Shown here: in pieces, positions 33,299 to 40,458 of the stretch
Layout of the letters: each line of letters starts with the position of its first letter
How positions within the stretch are numbered: position 1 is the stretch's first letter
Assembly (NCBI GenBank): GCA_046348585.1
Contig: JAXMDZ010000004.1
Span: 156,286-220,285, forward strand
Reading direction: 5' to 3'
DNA from: JADZAI01 sp046348585
Lineage (GTDB): Bacteria; Pseudomonadota; Alphaproteobacteria; Micropepsales; Micropepsaceae
DNA: 64,000 nt
Program-made: the position numbers and the translations under genes
Notes under the pieces: model-generated
What the model saw: only the letters and a program-made list of their open reading frames with translations
Told to the model about the DNA's origin: nothing
Databases searched by the model: none

Positions 33299-34438
33299 AT
33301 GAGCGATACGCACAATCTCGGCCTGCCCTTGCTGGAGGCGGGGCAGGCGCAGAAGCACGTCACCGTCAACGAGGCGCTGCGCCTCATCGATGCGGTGGTG
33401 CAGATCGCGGTGAGCGCGGTGACGAACGCGCCGCCCGCCAGTCCCGCCGAGGGCGAGCGCCACATCGTGGGCGCGGCGCCGAGCGGCGTCTGGAGCGGGC
33501 ACGCGGGGGCGATCGCGCTGCGCCGCGACGGCGTCTGGGTCTTCGTCGCGCCGCAGGAGGGCTTCGTCGCCTTCAACCGCGCGACCGGGCGGCTGCTGGT
33601 CTTCGCGGGCGTTGCGGGGTGGCTCGATCTCTTCCTCGACGCGGCTCTCGACCAGGTGGCGCGGATCGGGATCGCCACGGCGTCCGATGCGACGAACCGT
33701 CTGGCGGTGCGCGCGCCGGCGATCCTGCTGACCGCCGTACCGGCCGCCGACGGCGGCAGCGGCGATGCGCAGGTGAAGATCAACAAGGAGGCCGCCGCCG
33801 ACACCGCGACGCTGCTGTTCCAGCGCGGCTATTCCGGGCGGGCCGAAATCGGCCTGGCGGGCGACGATCACCTGCGCCTCAAGGTGAGCGCCGACGGCGC
33901 GGCCTGGAGCGAGGCGGCGACGATTTCGAATGCGACCGGCCATTGGGGCATCGGCGGCGCGGCGCCCGATTCCCATGTCGCGCCGTCGCTCATCACCGGA
34001 CTGATCGCCACGCTGGGCGAGGCGCTGCTGGCGGCGACGGCGATCTACAACGCCGACAATCCGGTGCCGTTCTATGTGCGGCGGGCGCGCGGCACGCCGG
34101 CCGCGCCCGCCGCGATCGCCGCCGGGGACCGCTTCTTCGGCTTCTATGGCGGCGGCTATCATGCGGGCGGCGGCTGGAGCCCCAACGCCGTCGCCTTCCA
34201 GGGCGCGGCCGAGGAAGCCTTCACCGCGACCGCGCACGGCACGCGGGTCGATTTCGCCACCACGCCGGTCGGCGGCACGGCGCGGCGGACAATCGTGCAG
34301 TTCCGCGCCAACGGCACGCTGCACCTGACCCCGATGAGCGCCGCGCCCGCATCGCCCGAGAACGGGCAGATCTACTACGACAGCTCGACTGCCAGGTTCC
34401 GCGGCTATGCCGGCGGGGCCTGGGTCGATCTCCACTGA
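33299..34438 (+). CDS. DUF2793 domain (phage tail-associated) protein
   Basis: 379 aa. The N-terminal ~110 residues (NLGLPLLEAGQAQKHVTVNEALRLIDAVVQ, then GERHIVGAAPSGVWSGHAGAIALRRDGVWVF) are the DUF2793 domain, usually found next to GTA or prophage tail genes. The rest (GDAQVKINKEAADTATLLFQR-like strands, GHWGIGGAAPDSH, and the C-terminal SAPASPENGQIYYDSSTARFRGYAGGAWVDL) looks like a fibre or tail-spike beta structure. Probably an accessory tail fibre. AAGGA precedes the ATG, 10 nt after the megatron stop. Confidence 0.82.
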   Translation: MSDTHNLGLPLLEAGQAQKHVTVNEALRLIDAVVQIAVSAVTNAPPASPAEGERHIVGAAPSGVWSGHAGAIALRRDGVWVFVAPQEGFVAFNRATGRLLVFAGVAGWLDLFLDAALDQVARIGIATASDATNRLAVRAPAILLTAVPAADGGSGDAQVKINKEAAADTATLLFQRGYSGRAEIGLAGDDHLRLKVSADGAAWSEAATISNATGHWGIGGAAPDSHVAPSLITGLIATLGEALLAATAIYNADNPVPFYVRRARGTPAAPAAIAAGDRFFGFYGGGYHAGGGWSPNAVAFQGAAEEAFTATAHGTRVDFATTPVGGTARRTIVQFRANGTLHLTPMSAAPASPENGQIYYDSSTARFRGYAGGAWVDLH

Positions 34439-34455
34439 TCACTGAAGGAGGACAC

Positions 34456-34842
34456 ATGGGCTTCGAACTGGACGCGCGCTCGCGCGCCCGGCTGAAAGGC
34501 GTGCATGGCGATCTGGTGCGGATCGTCGAGCGCGCGGCGGCGGAAGGCGGCGCGCCGTTCCGCGTGCTGGAAGGGATGCGCACACCGGCGCGCCAGAAGG
34601 CGCTGGTCGCCGCCGGGGCGTCGAAGACGCTGAACTCGCGCCACCTCACCGGGCACGCCGTCGATCTGGGCGCGACGGTCGAGGGCGCGGTGCGCTGGGA
34701 CTGGCCGCTCTATGCCGGCCTCGCCCGCGCCATGAAACAGGCGGCCGCCGATCTCGGCCTGCCGCTCGTCTGGGGCGGCGACTGGAAGATGCGCGACGGC
34801 CCGCATTTCGAACTGCCCCGCACCACCTACCCCGCAACCTAG
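34456..34842 (+). CDS. M15 family peptidase (endolysin, L-Ala-D-Glu type)
   Basis: 128 aa VanY/Ply500-like zinc peptidase that cleaves cell-wall peptides. FRVLEGMRTPARQKALVAAGASKT is followed by LNSRHLTGHAVDL with the SRHxxGxAxD metal motif. The third ligand and catalytic region is GGDWKMRDGPHFEL (second His). A compact single domain, the usual length of phage endolysins. AAGGAGGACAC places the start at 34456. With the following membrane peptide it looks like a lysis pair for the tail cluster. Confidence 0.88.
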   Translation: MGFELDARSRARLKGVHGDLVRIVERAAAEGGAPFRVLEGMRTPARQKALVAAGASKTLNSRHLTGHAVDLGATVEGAVRWDWPLYAGLARAMKQAAADLGLPLVWGGDWKMRDGPHFELPRTTYPAT

Positions 34843-34854
34843 GAGACGATGACG

Positions 34855-35082
34855 ATGACCGGACTTGCGAATGCGGTGACCGCTTTTTTCGATGGCTTCC
34901 CCGCCTGGCTGAACGCGCTGCTGGCGCTGGTGACGGCCGCCTCGGCGGCGACCGCGCTGACCCCGACCGCGGCCGACGACCGCCTGCTGGGCCGCGTGCG
35001 GCGCGTGCTGGAATGGCTGGCCCTCAATGTCGGCCACGCGAGGCCCGCCGCGCCCAAGGCCCCGGAGCGGCCGGCGCGCTGA
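34855..35082 (+). CDS. Holin-like small membrane protein
   Basis: 75 aa. It has one or two hydrophobic segments (AVTAFFDGFPAWLNALLALVTAASAATALTP), then a basic tail (LLGRVRRVLEWLALNVGHARP and a Pro/Ala/Arg end). The position directly after an endolysin and the size suit a holin, but no holin family was identified. Of two ATGs, 34855 is preferred: AGGAG lies 9 nt before it but only 3 nt before the ATG at 34849. It ends the phage-like unit. Confidence 0.55.
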   Translation: MTGLANAVTAFFDGFPAWLNALLALVTAASAATALTPTAADDRLLGRVRRVLEWLALNVGHARPAAPKAPERPAR

Positions 35083-35175
35083 CTTCAGAAGCGAACGTAG
35101 CGGCAGCTTGCATGGCGGGCGGGCGGCTCTAGTCTGCGGCCCACTCCGCGATCAAGGACGGAGCGAGGAAACAGG

Positions 35176-36318
35176 ATGGGCGCGTTCCGCTTCGATGCCG
35201 TCACCATACCGCCGGAGGCCGAGGCGCTGCGCGCCGAAGTGCGCGCCTTCCTGGCGGAGGAACTGAAGGACATTCCCGAACATGTGCGGGCCGGGTCGTG
35301 GAGCCGGTCGAGCGCCGCGTTCAGCCGCAAGCTCGCGGCCCGCGGCTGGGTCGGCATGGCCTGGTCGAAGGCGTATGGCGGCCACGAGCGCAGCTTCCTG
35401 GAACGCTATGTCGTGCTGGAGGAGCTGCTGGCCGCCGGAGCGCCGGTCGGCGCGCACTGGATCGCCGACCGGCAGAGCGCCCCTTCGATCCTGAAATTCG
35501 GCACCGAGGCGCAGAAGCGCGCCATCGTGCCGCGCGTCGCCAGGGCCGAGATCTTCTTCTGCATCGGCATGAGCGAGCCGGATTCGGGCAGCGACCTCGC
35601 CGCGACCCGCTCGCGCGCCGAGAAGACGGCCGACGGCTGGGTGCTGAACGGCACCAAGCTGTGGACCTCGGGCGCCAAGACCGCGCATTACATGATCGGC
35701 CTGTTCCGCACCTCGACCGAGTCCAAGCATGGCGGGCTGACCCAGTTCCTGATCGACATGAAGACGCCGGGGATCACGGTGCGGCCGATCCGCGACCTGA
35801 CCGGCGATGCGCATTTCAACGAGGTGACGTTCGAGGACGTGCGCCTGCCTGCCGATGCGGTGCTGGGCGGCGAGGGCCAGGGCTGGGCGCAGGTGACGTC
35901 CGAACTCGCCTTCGAGCGCAGCGGGCCGGAGCGCTTCCTGTCGTCGATGCGCCTCGTCGTGGCGCTGATCGGCGCGGTCGGGCCGGAGCCGAACGAGAAG
36001 CAGGCGGCGGCGATCGGGCGGCTGACCGCGCATCTGGTGACGCTGCGCCGCATGTCGGTCTCGGTCGCCGGGATGCTGGCCCGCAAGGAAGACCCGGCGC
36101 TGGAGGCGGCGGTGGTGAAGGACCTCGGAGCGGTCTTCGAGCAGGAGATCCCGCAGATCGCGGCGCAATTGATCGAGGCCGAACCGACGCTCGATCGCAG
36201 CACCGCCTATGAGCGCGTGCTTGCCGAGATCACCATGATCTCGCCGAGCTTCTCGCTGCGCGGGGGAACGCGCGAAATCCTGCGCGGCATCATCGCCCGC
36301 GGCCTGGGCCTGAGGTGA
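35176..36318 (+). CDS. Acyl-CoA dehydrogenase (FadE-like), subunit 1
   Basis: 380 aa flavoprotein. RGWVGMAWSKAYGGHERSFLERYVVLEEL, the flavin motif FCIGMSEPDSGSDLAATRSRAEK and WVLNGTKLWTSGA are the ACAD landmarks; ERSGPERFLSSMRL follows where the catalytic region lies. The C-terminal segment SPSFSLRGGTREILRGIIARGLGL ends the fold, with the conserved GGTxEI turn. GAGGAAACAGG precedes the ATG. The following gene encodes a second, more divergent ACAD, with 9 nt or less between them, which suggests a heteromeric enzyme or serial steps. Confidence 0.9.
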   Translation: MGAFRFDAVTIPPEAEALRAEVRAFLAEELKDIPEHVRAGSWSRSSAAFSRKLAARGWVGMAWSKAYGGHERSFLERYVVLEELLAAGAPVGAHWIADRQSAPSILKFGTEAQKRAIVPRVARAEIFFCIGMSEPDSGSDLAATRSRAEKTADGWVLNGTKLWTSGAKTAHYMIGLFRTSTESKHGGLTQFLIDMKTPGITVRPIRDLTGDAHFNEVTFEDVRLPADAVLGGEGQGWAQVTSELAFERSGPERFLSSMRLVVALIGAVGPEPNEKQAAAIGRLTAHLVTLRRMSVSVAGMLARKEDPALEAAVVKDLGAVFEQEIPQIAAQLIEAEPTLDRSTAYERVLAEITMISPSFSLRGGTREILRGIIARGLGLR

Positions 36319-36323
36319 GCACG

Positions 36324-37340
36324 ATGAGCGAGACGCGCGCCATTCTGGAAGACAGCGCCGCAAAGCTGTTCGCGGCGTTCGAGGAACCGGCTCTGCTGCG
36401 CCGGGTCGAGGCTGGCGAGTGGCCGGCCGAGATCTGGGAGGGGATCGCCGGTCTTGGGCTGGAGCAGATCTTCGCGGGCGCTTCGGACGATCCCTGGCGC
36501 GATGCCTGCGTCGTGCTGAAGGCCAGCGGCCGTCAGGTCGTGCCCGCCCCGCTGGCCGATACGCTGGCGGCGGGCGCGGTCCTGGCCGCCGCCGGGCTGG
36601 AGCAGCCGCCGGGCGCGCTGACGCTCGCCAGCCCCGCCGCGACGGCGCTGACCGTCGGCGAAGACGGACGGATTTCGGGACGCCTCACCCGCATCGCCTG
36701 GGGCCGTCGCGCGGACCATGCGGTCGCCTGGGTCGAAGGCGCGCTCGCCGTGCTGCCGGTCGCGGCGGCGCGGATCGAGGAGGATCGCAGCGTCGGCCGC
36801 GAGCCGCGCGACACGCTGGTCTTCGACGGCGCGGCGGCGGTGGCGACCGCGGCGGCGGGCGACGGGCCGCTGATGCAGTTCGGCGCGCTGGCGCGGTCGG
36901 CGCAGATGGCGGGCGCGATCGAGGCGGTGCTGGCGATGACCGTGCAATACGCCCGCGAGCGGTCCCAGTTCGGCAAGCCCATCGGTTCGTTCCAGGCGAT
37001 CCAGCATCAGCTCGCGGTGCTGGCCGGTCATTCGGCGGCGGCCTCGCGCGCCGTCGATGCGGCCTTCGACAGGGTGGCTGAAGGGGGCGATGCCGGCTTC
37101 GAGGCGGCGGTCGCCAAGATCCGCACCGGCGAGGCGGCGGGCGCGGCGGCCTCGATCGCTCACCAGACCCATGGGGCGATCGGTTTCACCGACGAGCACC
37201 GGCTGCATTATTTCACGCGGCGGCTGTGGAGCTGGCGCACCGAGTTCGGCGGCGAGGGCTTCTGGTCGTCGCGGCTGGGGGCGCGCATCGCCGCCTATGG
37301 CGCGGAGCAGTTCTGGCCGATCGTCACCGCGGCCGGCTGA
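36324..37340 (+). CDS. Acyl-CoA dehydrogenase, divergent subunit 2
   Basis: 338 aa. The C-terminal half is recognisable: YARERSQFGKPIGSFQAIQHQLAVLAG and AHQTHGAIGFTDEHRLHYFTRRLWSWR, typical ACAD motifs. The N-terminal half is short and lacks the SEPxxGSD flavin motif seen in subunit 1, so it may not function alone. A GTG at 36315 overlaps the preceding stop, but the ATG at 36324 (MSETRAIL) is preferred. Paired full/divergent ACAD genes are known to form alpha2beta2 enzymes in sterol degradation. That use here is inference. Confidence 0.82.
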   Translation: MSETRAILEDSAAKLFAAFEEPALLRRVEAGEWPAEIWEGIAGLGLEQIFAGASDDPWRDACVVLKASGRQVVPAPLADTLAAGAVLAAAGLEQPPGALTLASPAATALTVGEDGRISGRLTRIAWGRRADHAVAWVEGALAVLPVAAARIEEDRSVGREPRDTLVFDGAAAVATAAAGDGPLMQFGALARSAQMAGAIEAVLAMTVQYARERSQFGKPIGSFQAIQHQLAVLAGHSAAASRAVDAAFDRVAEGGDAGFEAAVAKIRTGEAAGAAASIAHQTHGAIGFTDEHRLHYFTRRLWSWRTEFGGEGFWSSRLGARIAAYGAEQFWPIVTAAG

Positions 37341-37344
37341 GCGC

Positions 37345-37411
37345 GCCGAAAAGCCGAAGGCCGAAAAGCCGAAGGGCGGAGAGGCGGTCGCGCGCGCCTC
37401 TCCGCCCTTCG
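37345..37411. terminator. Strong hairpin with adjacent 15-nt tandem repeat
   Basis: Two exact tandem copies of GCCGAAAAGCCGAAG (37345-37359 and 37360-37374) run into a perfect 17-bp stem (37370-37386 with 37395-37411) around an 8-nt loop. Read on the minus strand, the stem is followed by GCTTTTCGG, twice thanks to the repeat. It probably terminates the minus-strand gene ending at 37444 and may serve both directions. Confidence 0.6.
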
Positions 37412-37443
37412 TTCATCCGCGTCCGGCGAAGCGGATGGAACCT

Positions 37444-37860
37444 TCAGCGATCGTCGTCCCAGTCGCGGTCGTGCCGGTCGCGGTCGTGATCGTGGTGGCC
37501 GTGGTGTCCGTGGCCGCCGCCGTGACGGCCGCGGCGCGGATAGCGGACATCGACGATGCGGGCCGTGTAGGGGTCGACCGAGACGATCAGATCGCGGCCC
37601 CAGCGATCCTCGGCGCGGGCGACGTAGAGGCCGTCGCGCCATTCGGGACGCGAGACCTCGTCGTAATAGGCCCTGAGCGTGGCGCGGATGACCTGCGGCG
37701 GCAGGATGCGGGGACGGGCCGAACCGTGGTGGCCGTAGCCGTGACCCGAGCCGACCGTCACGGTCAGGCCGAACGAGTCGCGGGCTTCGGCGGCGCCGGG
37801 CAGGGCGATCAACGGAACCGCGACGGCGAGAGCGGCGGCGAGCTTGGCGAAGACGGGCAT
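37444..37860 (-). CDS. Small exported protein with His/Asp/Arg-rich tail
   Basis: 138 aa. Signal peptide MPVFAKLAAALAVAVPLIALPGAAEA (cut near 26). The core has GSGHGYGHHGSARPRILPPQ, then VIRATLRAYYDEVSRPEWRDGLYVARAEDRWGRDLIVSVDPYTARIVDVRY, a fold reminiscent of a single PepSY-like unit. The C-terminal ~30 residues alternate Gly/His then His-Asp-Arg. The tail could bind metal ions in the periplasm. It is divergent from a PepSY-regulator-kinase operon, hinting at a common stimulus. No established family was recognised. Confidence 0.65.
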   Translation of the reverse strand: MPVFAKLAAALAVAVPLIALPGAAEARDSFGLTVTVGSGHGYGHHGSARPRILPPQVIRATLRAYYDEVSRPEWRDGLYVARAEDRWGRDLIVSVDPYTARIVDVRYPRRGRHGGGHGHHGHHDHDRDRHDRDWDDDR

Positions 37861-37956
37861 GGTCGGTCCTCCTGGAACCCTGGGGCGGCGATCGACGGAC
37901 CGCCGCCATGCCCGCAACCATGACGCCGCCCGGCTGAACGCGGCCGGAACGGAACA

Positions 37957-37983
37957 TTCATGGACGGTTCACCGCCGTTGAAC
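37957..37983 (+). promoter_or_regulatory. 11-nt-period direct repeats ahead of the PepSY/two-component operon
   Basis: TTCA occurs at 37957 and again at 37968, 11 nt apart, with TTGAAC following at 37978; GTTCA and TGAAC also form an inverted pair. One-helical-turn direct repeats are the usual binding pattern of OmpR/PhoP-type regulators, and the next operon encodes one. It lies 14-40 nt before the PepSY start. Confidence 0.4.
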
Positions 37984-37996
37984 TATTCGAGAGGGC

Positions 37997-38302
37997 ATGA
38001 TCCGCCCCCTCGTCCTTGCGCTCGCCCTCATGGGCCTCGCCGCCGCCGGCCCGGCTCATGCGCGATTCGCCGAGGGCGACGGGCTGTGGCAGATGGCCCA
38101 GGACGCGGAGTTCGTGCCGCTGGAGATCATCTTCGGCGATCTGCGCGCGCTCTATTCCGGCCATCAGCTGAGCGCCAGCGGCCCGGTGCCGTCGGGCGGG
38201 GGCTATGTCTATCGCATCAAATGGCTGACCGACGACGGCGCGGTCCTCTATGTGATCGCCGATGCCGAGACCGGCGAGATCCTGTCGGTGGAAGGGGAAT
38301 AG
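37997..38302 (+). CDS. PepSY-domain periplasmic protein
   Basis: 101 aa. Signal peptide MIRPLVLALALMGLAAAGPAHA, then a short PepSY-like unit. The segments FVPLEIIFGDLRALYSGHQL and GGYVYRIKWLTDDGAVLYVIADAETGEILSVEGE show the strand ending in the D-x-x-T/S-G-E-I turn. Such small proteins often precede PhoPQ-like operons in alphaproteobacteria and may modulate the kinase. Its stop is 3 nt before the response-regulator ATG, so co-transcription is certain by position. Confidence 0.8.
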   Translation: MIRPLVLALALMGLAAAGPAHARFAEGDGLWQMAQDAEFVPLEIIFGDLRALYSGHQLSASGPVPSGGGYVYRIKWLTDDGAVLYVIADAETGEILSVEGE

Positions 38303-38305
38303 GTG

Positions 38306-38992
38306 ATGCGTCTTCTCGTGGTCGAGGACGACCCGGACCTGAACCGCCTTCTGGTCAACGCCCTCAAGGAGGGCGGCTATGTGGTCGATTCGGCCAAGGA
38401 CGGCGAGGAAGGCCATTTCCTCGGCGACACCGAACCCTATGACGCGGTGATCCTCGATCTCGGCCTGCCCGAGATGGACGGCGTGACCGTGCTGCAGAAA
38501 TGGCGCAAGGGCGGCAAGACGATGCCGGTGCTGATCCTCACCGCGCGCGACCGCTGGAGCGACAAGGTGGCGGGCTTCGACGCCGGGGCCGACGACTACG
38601 TCACCAAGCCCTTCTACACCGAAGAGGTGCTCGCCCGTATCCGCGCGCTGCTGCGCCGCGCCGCCGGCCACGCCTCCAGCGAACTGGAATGCGGTCCGGT
38701 GCGCATCGACACCCGCGCCGCCAAGGTGACGGTCAACGGCGCGGTCGTGAAGCTGACCTCGCTGGAATACCGGCTGCTCGCCTATCTGATGCATCATCAG
38801 GGCAAGGTCGTCTCGCGCACCGAACTGGTCGAGCATCTCTACGACCAGGATTTCGACCGCGACTCCAACACGATCGAGGTCTTCGTCGGGCGCATCCGCA
38901 AGAAGCTGGGCGTCAACGTCATCGAGACCATGCGCGGCCTCGGCTATCGCCTGAGCCCGCCCGGCGAAATCGCCGGCGATGGCGAAGCTTAA
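38306..38992 (+). CDS. OmpR/PhoP-type response regulator
   Basis: 228 aa. Receiver domain with acidic pocket Glu7-Asp8-Asp9, phosphoacceptor Asp51 (AVILDLGLPEMDG), LTARDRWSDKVAGFDAGADDYVTKPF with the conserved Lys, then a winged-helix DNA-binding domain (LTSLEYRLLAYLMHHQGKVVSRTELVEHLY and NTIEVFVGRIRKKLGV). The ATG at 38306 is preferred over GTG 38303. It overlaps the kinase gene by 14 nt. Likely cue: envelope or metal stress, by analogy with PhoP, not shown here. Confidence 0.92.
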   Translation: MRLLVVEDDPDLNRLLVNALKEGGYVVDSAKDGEEGHFLGDTEPYDAVILDLGLPEMDGVTVLQKWRKGGKTMPVLILTARDRWSDKVAGFDAGADDYVTKPFYTEEVLARIRALLRRAAGHASSELECGPVRIDTRAAKVTVNGAVVKLTSLEYRLLAYLMHHQGKVVSRTELVEHLYDQDFDRDSNTIEVFVGRIRKKLGVNVIETMRGLGYRLSPPGEIAGDGEA

Positions 38993-40355
38993 CTCGGTCG
39001 CCTTCCGCCTGATCGCCGCGGCGGCGGTGGTCAGCCTCGCCGGCCTCGCCGCCGGCGGTCTGCTTCTGTCGAACGTCTTTCGCGCCTCGGTCGAGCGCCA
39101 GCTCGACGACCGCCTGATCGCCGACATGGAGAACCTCATCGCCGCCGCCGAACCGGGGCCGACCGGCGCGCTGGACGTGATGAACATCTTCGCCGACCAG
39201 CGCTACGACACTGCCTTCTCCGGCTGGTACTGGCAGGTGACGGCGGACGGTGCGGACGGCCAGCGCCTGACCTCGCGCTCGCTGTGGGACAAGGTGCTGG
39301 CGACCCCGGAGACGCCGCAGGGCGGCGGGTTGGCGCGCGGCTACACCGACGGCCCGGAAGGGCAGAGGCTGCGCTATGTCGTGCGGCGCATCTCGTTTCC
39401 CGACATGGCGGCGCTCGCCGAGGGGCGCGAGGCCCCGCCCAAGACCTATCTCTTCGCCGCCGCCGCCGATCTCGCCAATTCGGATGCCGAGGCGGCGCGT
39501 TTCGATACGACGCTGCTGTGGTCGCTGGGGGCGCTCGGCGCGTTCCTGGTGCTGGCGACGCTGGTGCAGGTGCGGGTCGGCCTGACGCCGCTCAGGGTGG
39601 TGCGCGACAAGCTGGCGGCGATCCGCGCCGGGCGGGCGCAGCGTCTGGAAGGGAGCTTCCCGGCCGAGATCGCGCCGCTCGCCGACGAGCTGAACGCGCT
39701 GCTCGCCCACAACGCCGAGATCGTGCAGCGCGCCCGCACCCATGTCGGCAATCTGGCGCACGGCCTGAAGACGCCGCTCAGCGTCCTCACCAACGAGGCG
39801 GCGCTGGCCAAGGGGCCGCTCGCCGAGACCATCATGAAGCAGGCCGAGGTGATGCGCCGCCAGGTCGATCACTATCTGGCGCGGGCGAGGGCGGCGGCCT
39901 CGGCCGAGGTGCTGGGCGTGCGCACCGACGCCGCGCCGGTGATCGCCGATCTCGCCCGCACGCTGGAGCGCATTCACGGGCGGCGCGGCATCGAGATCGA
40001 AGCGGACGTGCCCGCCGACCTCGCCTTTCGCGGCGAGCGGCAGGACTTCGAGGAGCTGGCCGGCAATCTGATGGACAATGGCTGCAAATGGGCGGCCTCG
40101 CAGGTGAGGGTGTCGGCGGCGGCGGCGGGCGCGTTCCTGATCCTCACCGTCGAGGACGACGGGCCGGGGCTCACCCCCGACGAGATCGTCCGTGTGCTGG
40201 AGAAGCGCGAGCGGCTGGACGAGACGGTGCCCGGCAGCGGTCTTGGCCTCGGCATCGTGCGCGACATCGCGGTCCTTTACGGCGGCCGTCTGGAGCTGGA
40301 CCGCTCGGCCGATCTGGGCGGCCTCGCGGCCCGGCTCACGCTGCCTTTGGCCTGA
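38979..40355 (+). CDS. Sensor histidine kinase, PhoQ-like
   Basis: 458 aa. TM1 lies at about 8-32 and TM2 near 180-200, flanking a periplasmic sensor. A HAMP region (VGLTPLRVVRDKLAAIRAGRAQRLEG) leads to the H-box NLAHGLKTPLSVL with His261 (H-G-L-K-T-P, the PhoQ-type variant). The ATPase lobe has NLMDNGCKWA (N box), VEDDGPGLTPDE (G1) and GSGLGLGIVRDIAVLYGG (G2). It phosphorylates the regulator encoded immediately upstream, whose gene it overlaps. The signal is unknown. Confidence 0.9.
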   Translation: MAKLNSVAFRLIAAAAVVSLAGLAAGGLLLSNVFRASVERQLDDRLIADMENLIAAAEPGPTGALDVMNIFADQRYDTAFSGWYWQVTADGADGQRLTSRSLWDKVLATPETPQGGGLARGYTDGPEGQRLRYVVRRISFPDMAALAEGREAPPKTYLFAAAADLANSDAEAARFDTTLLWSLGALGAFLVLATLVQVRVGLTPLRVVRDKLAAIRAGRAQRLEGSFPAEIAPLADELNALLAHNAEIVQRARTHVGNLAHGLKTPLSVLTNEAALAKGPLAETIMKQAEVMRRQVDHYLARARAAASAEVLGVRTDAAPVIADLARTLERIHGRRGIEIEADVPADLAFRGERQDFEELAGNLMDNGCKWAASQVRVSAAAAGAFLILTVEDDGPGLTPDEIVRVLEKRERLDETVPGSGLGLGIVRDIAVLYGGRLELDRSADLGGLAARLTLPLA

Positions 40356-40458
40356 GCATTTGACCCTTCATTAACCACCCGCCGCCCAGTATGCCCGCCT
40401 TGCGCCCCGCGTGTGGCGCAGCGGTTGTGAACGCTCCGGGGGTATTGGTCGGGCGCCG

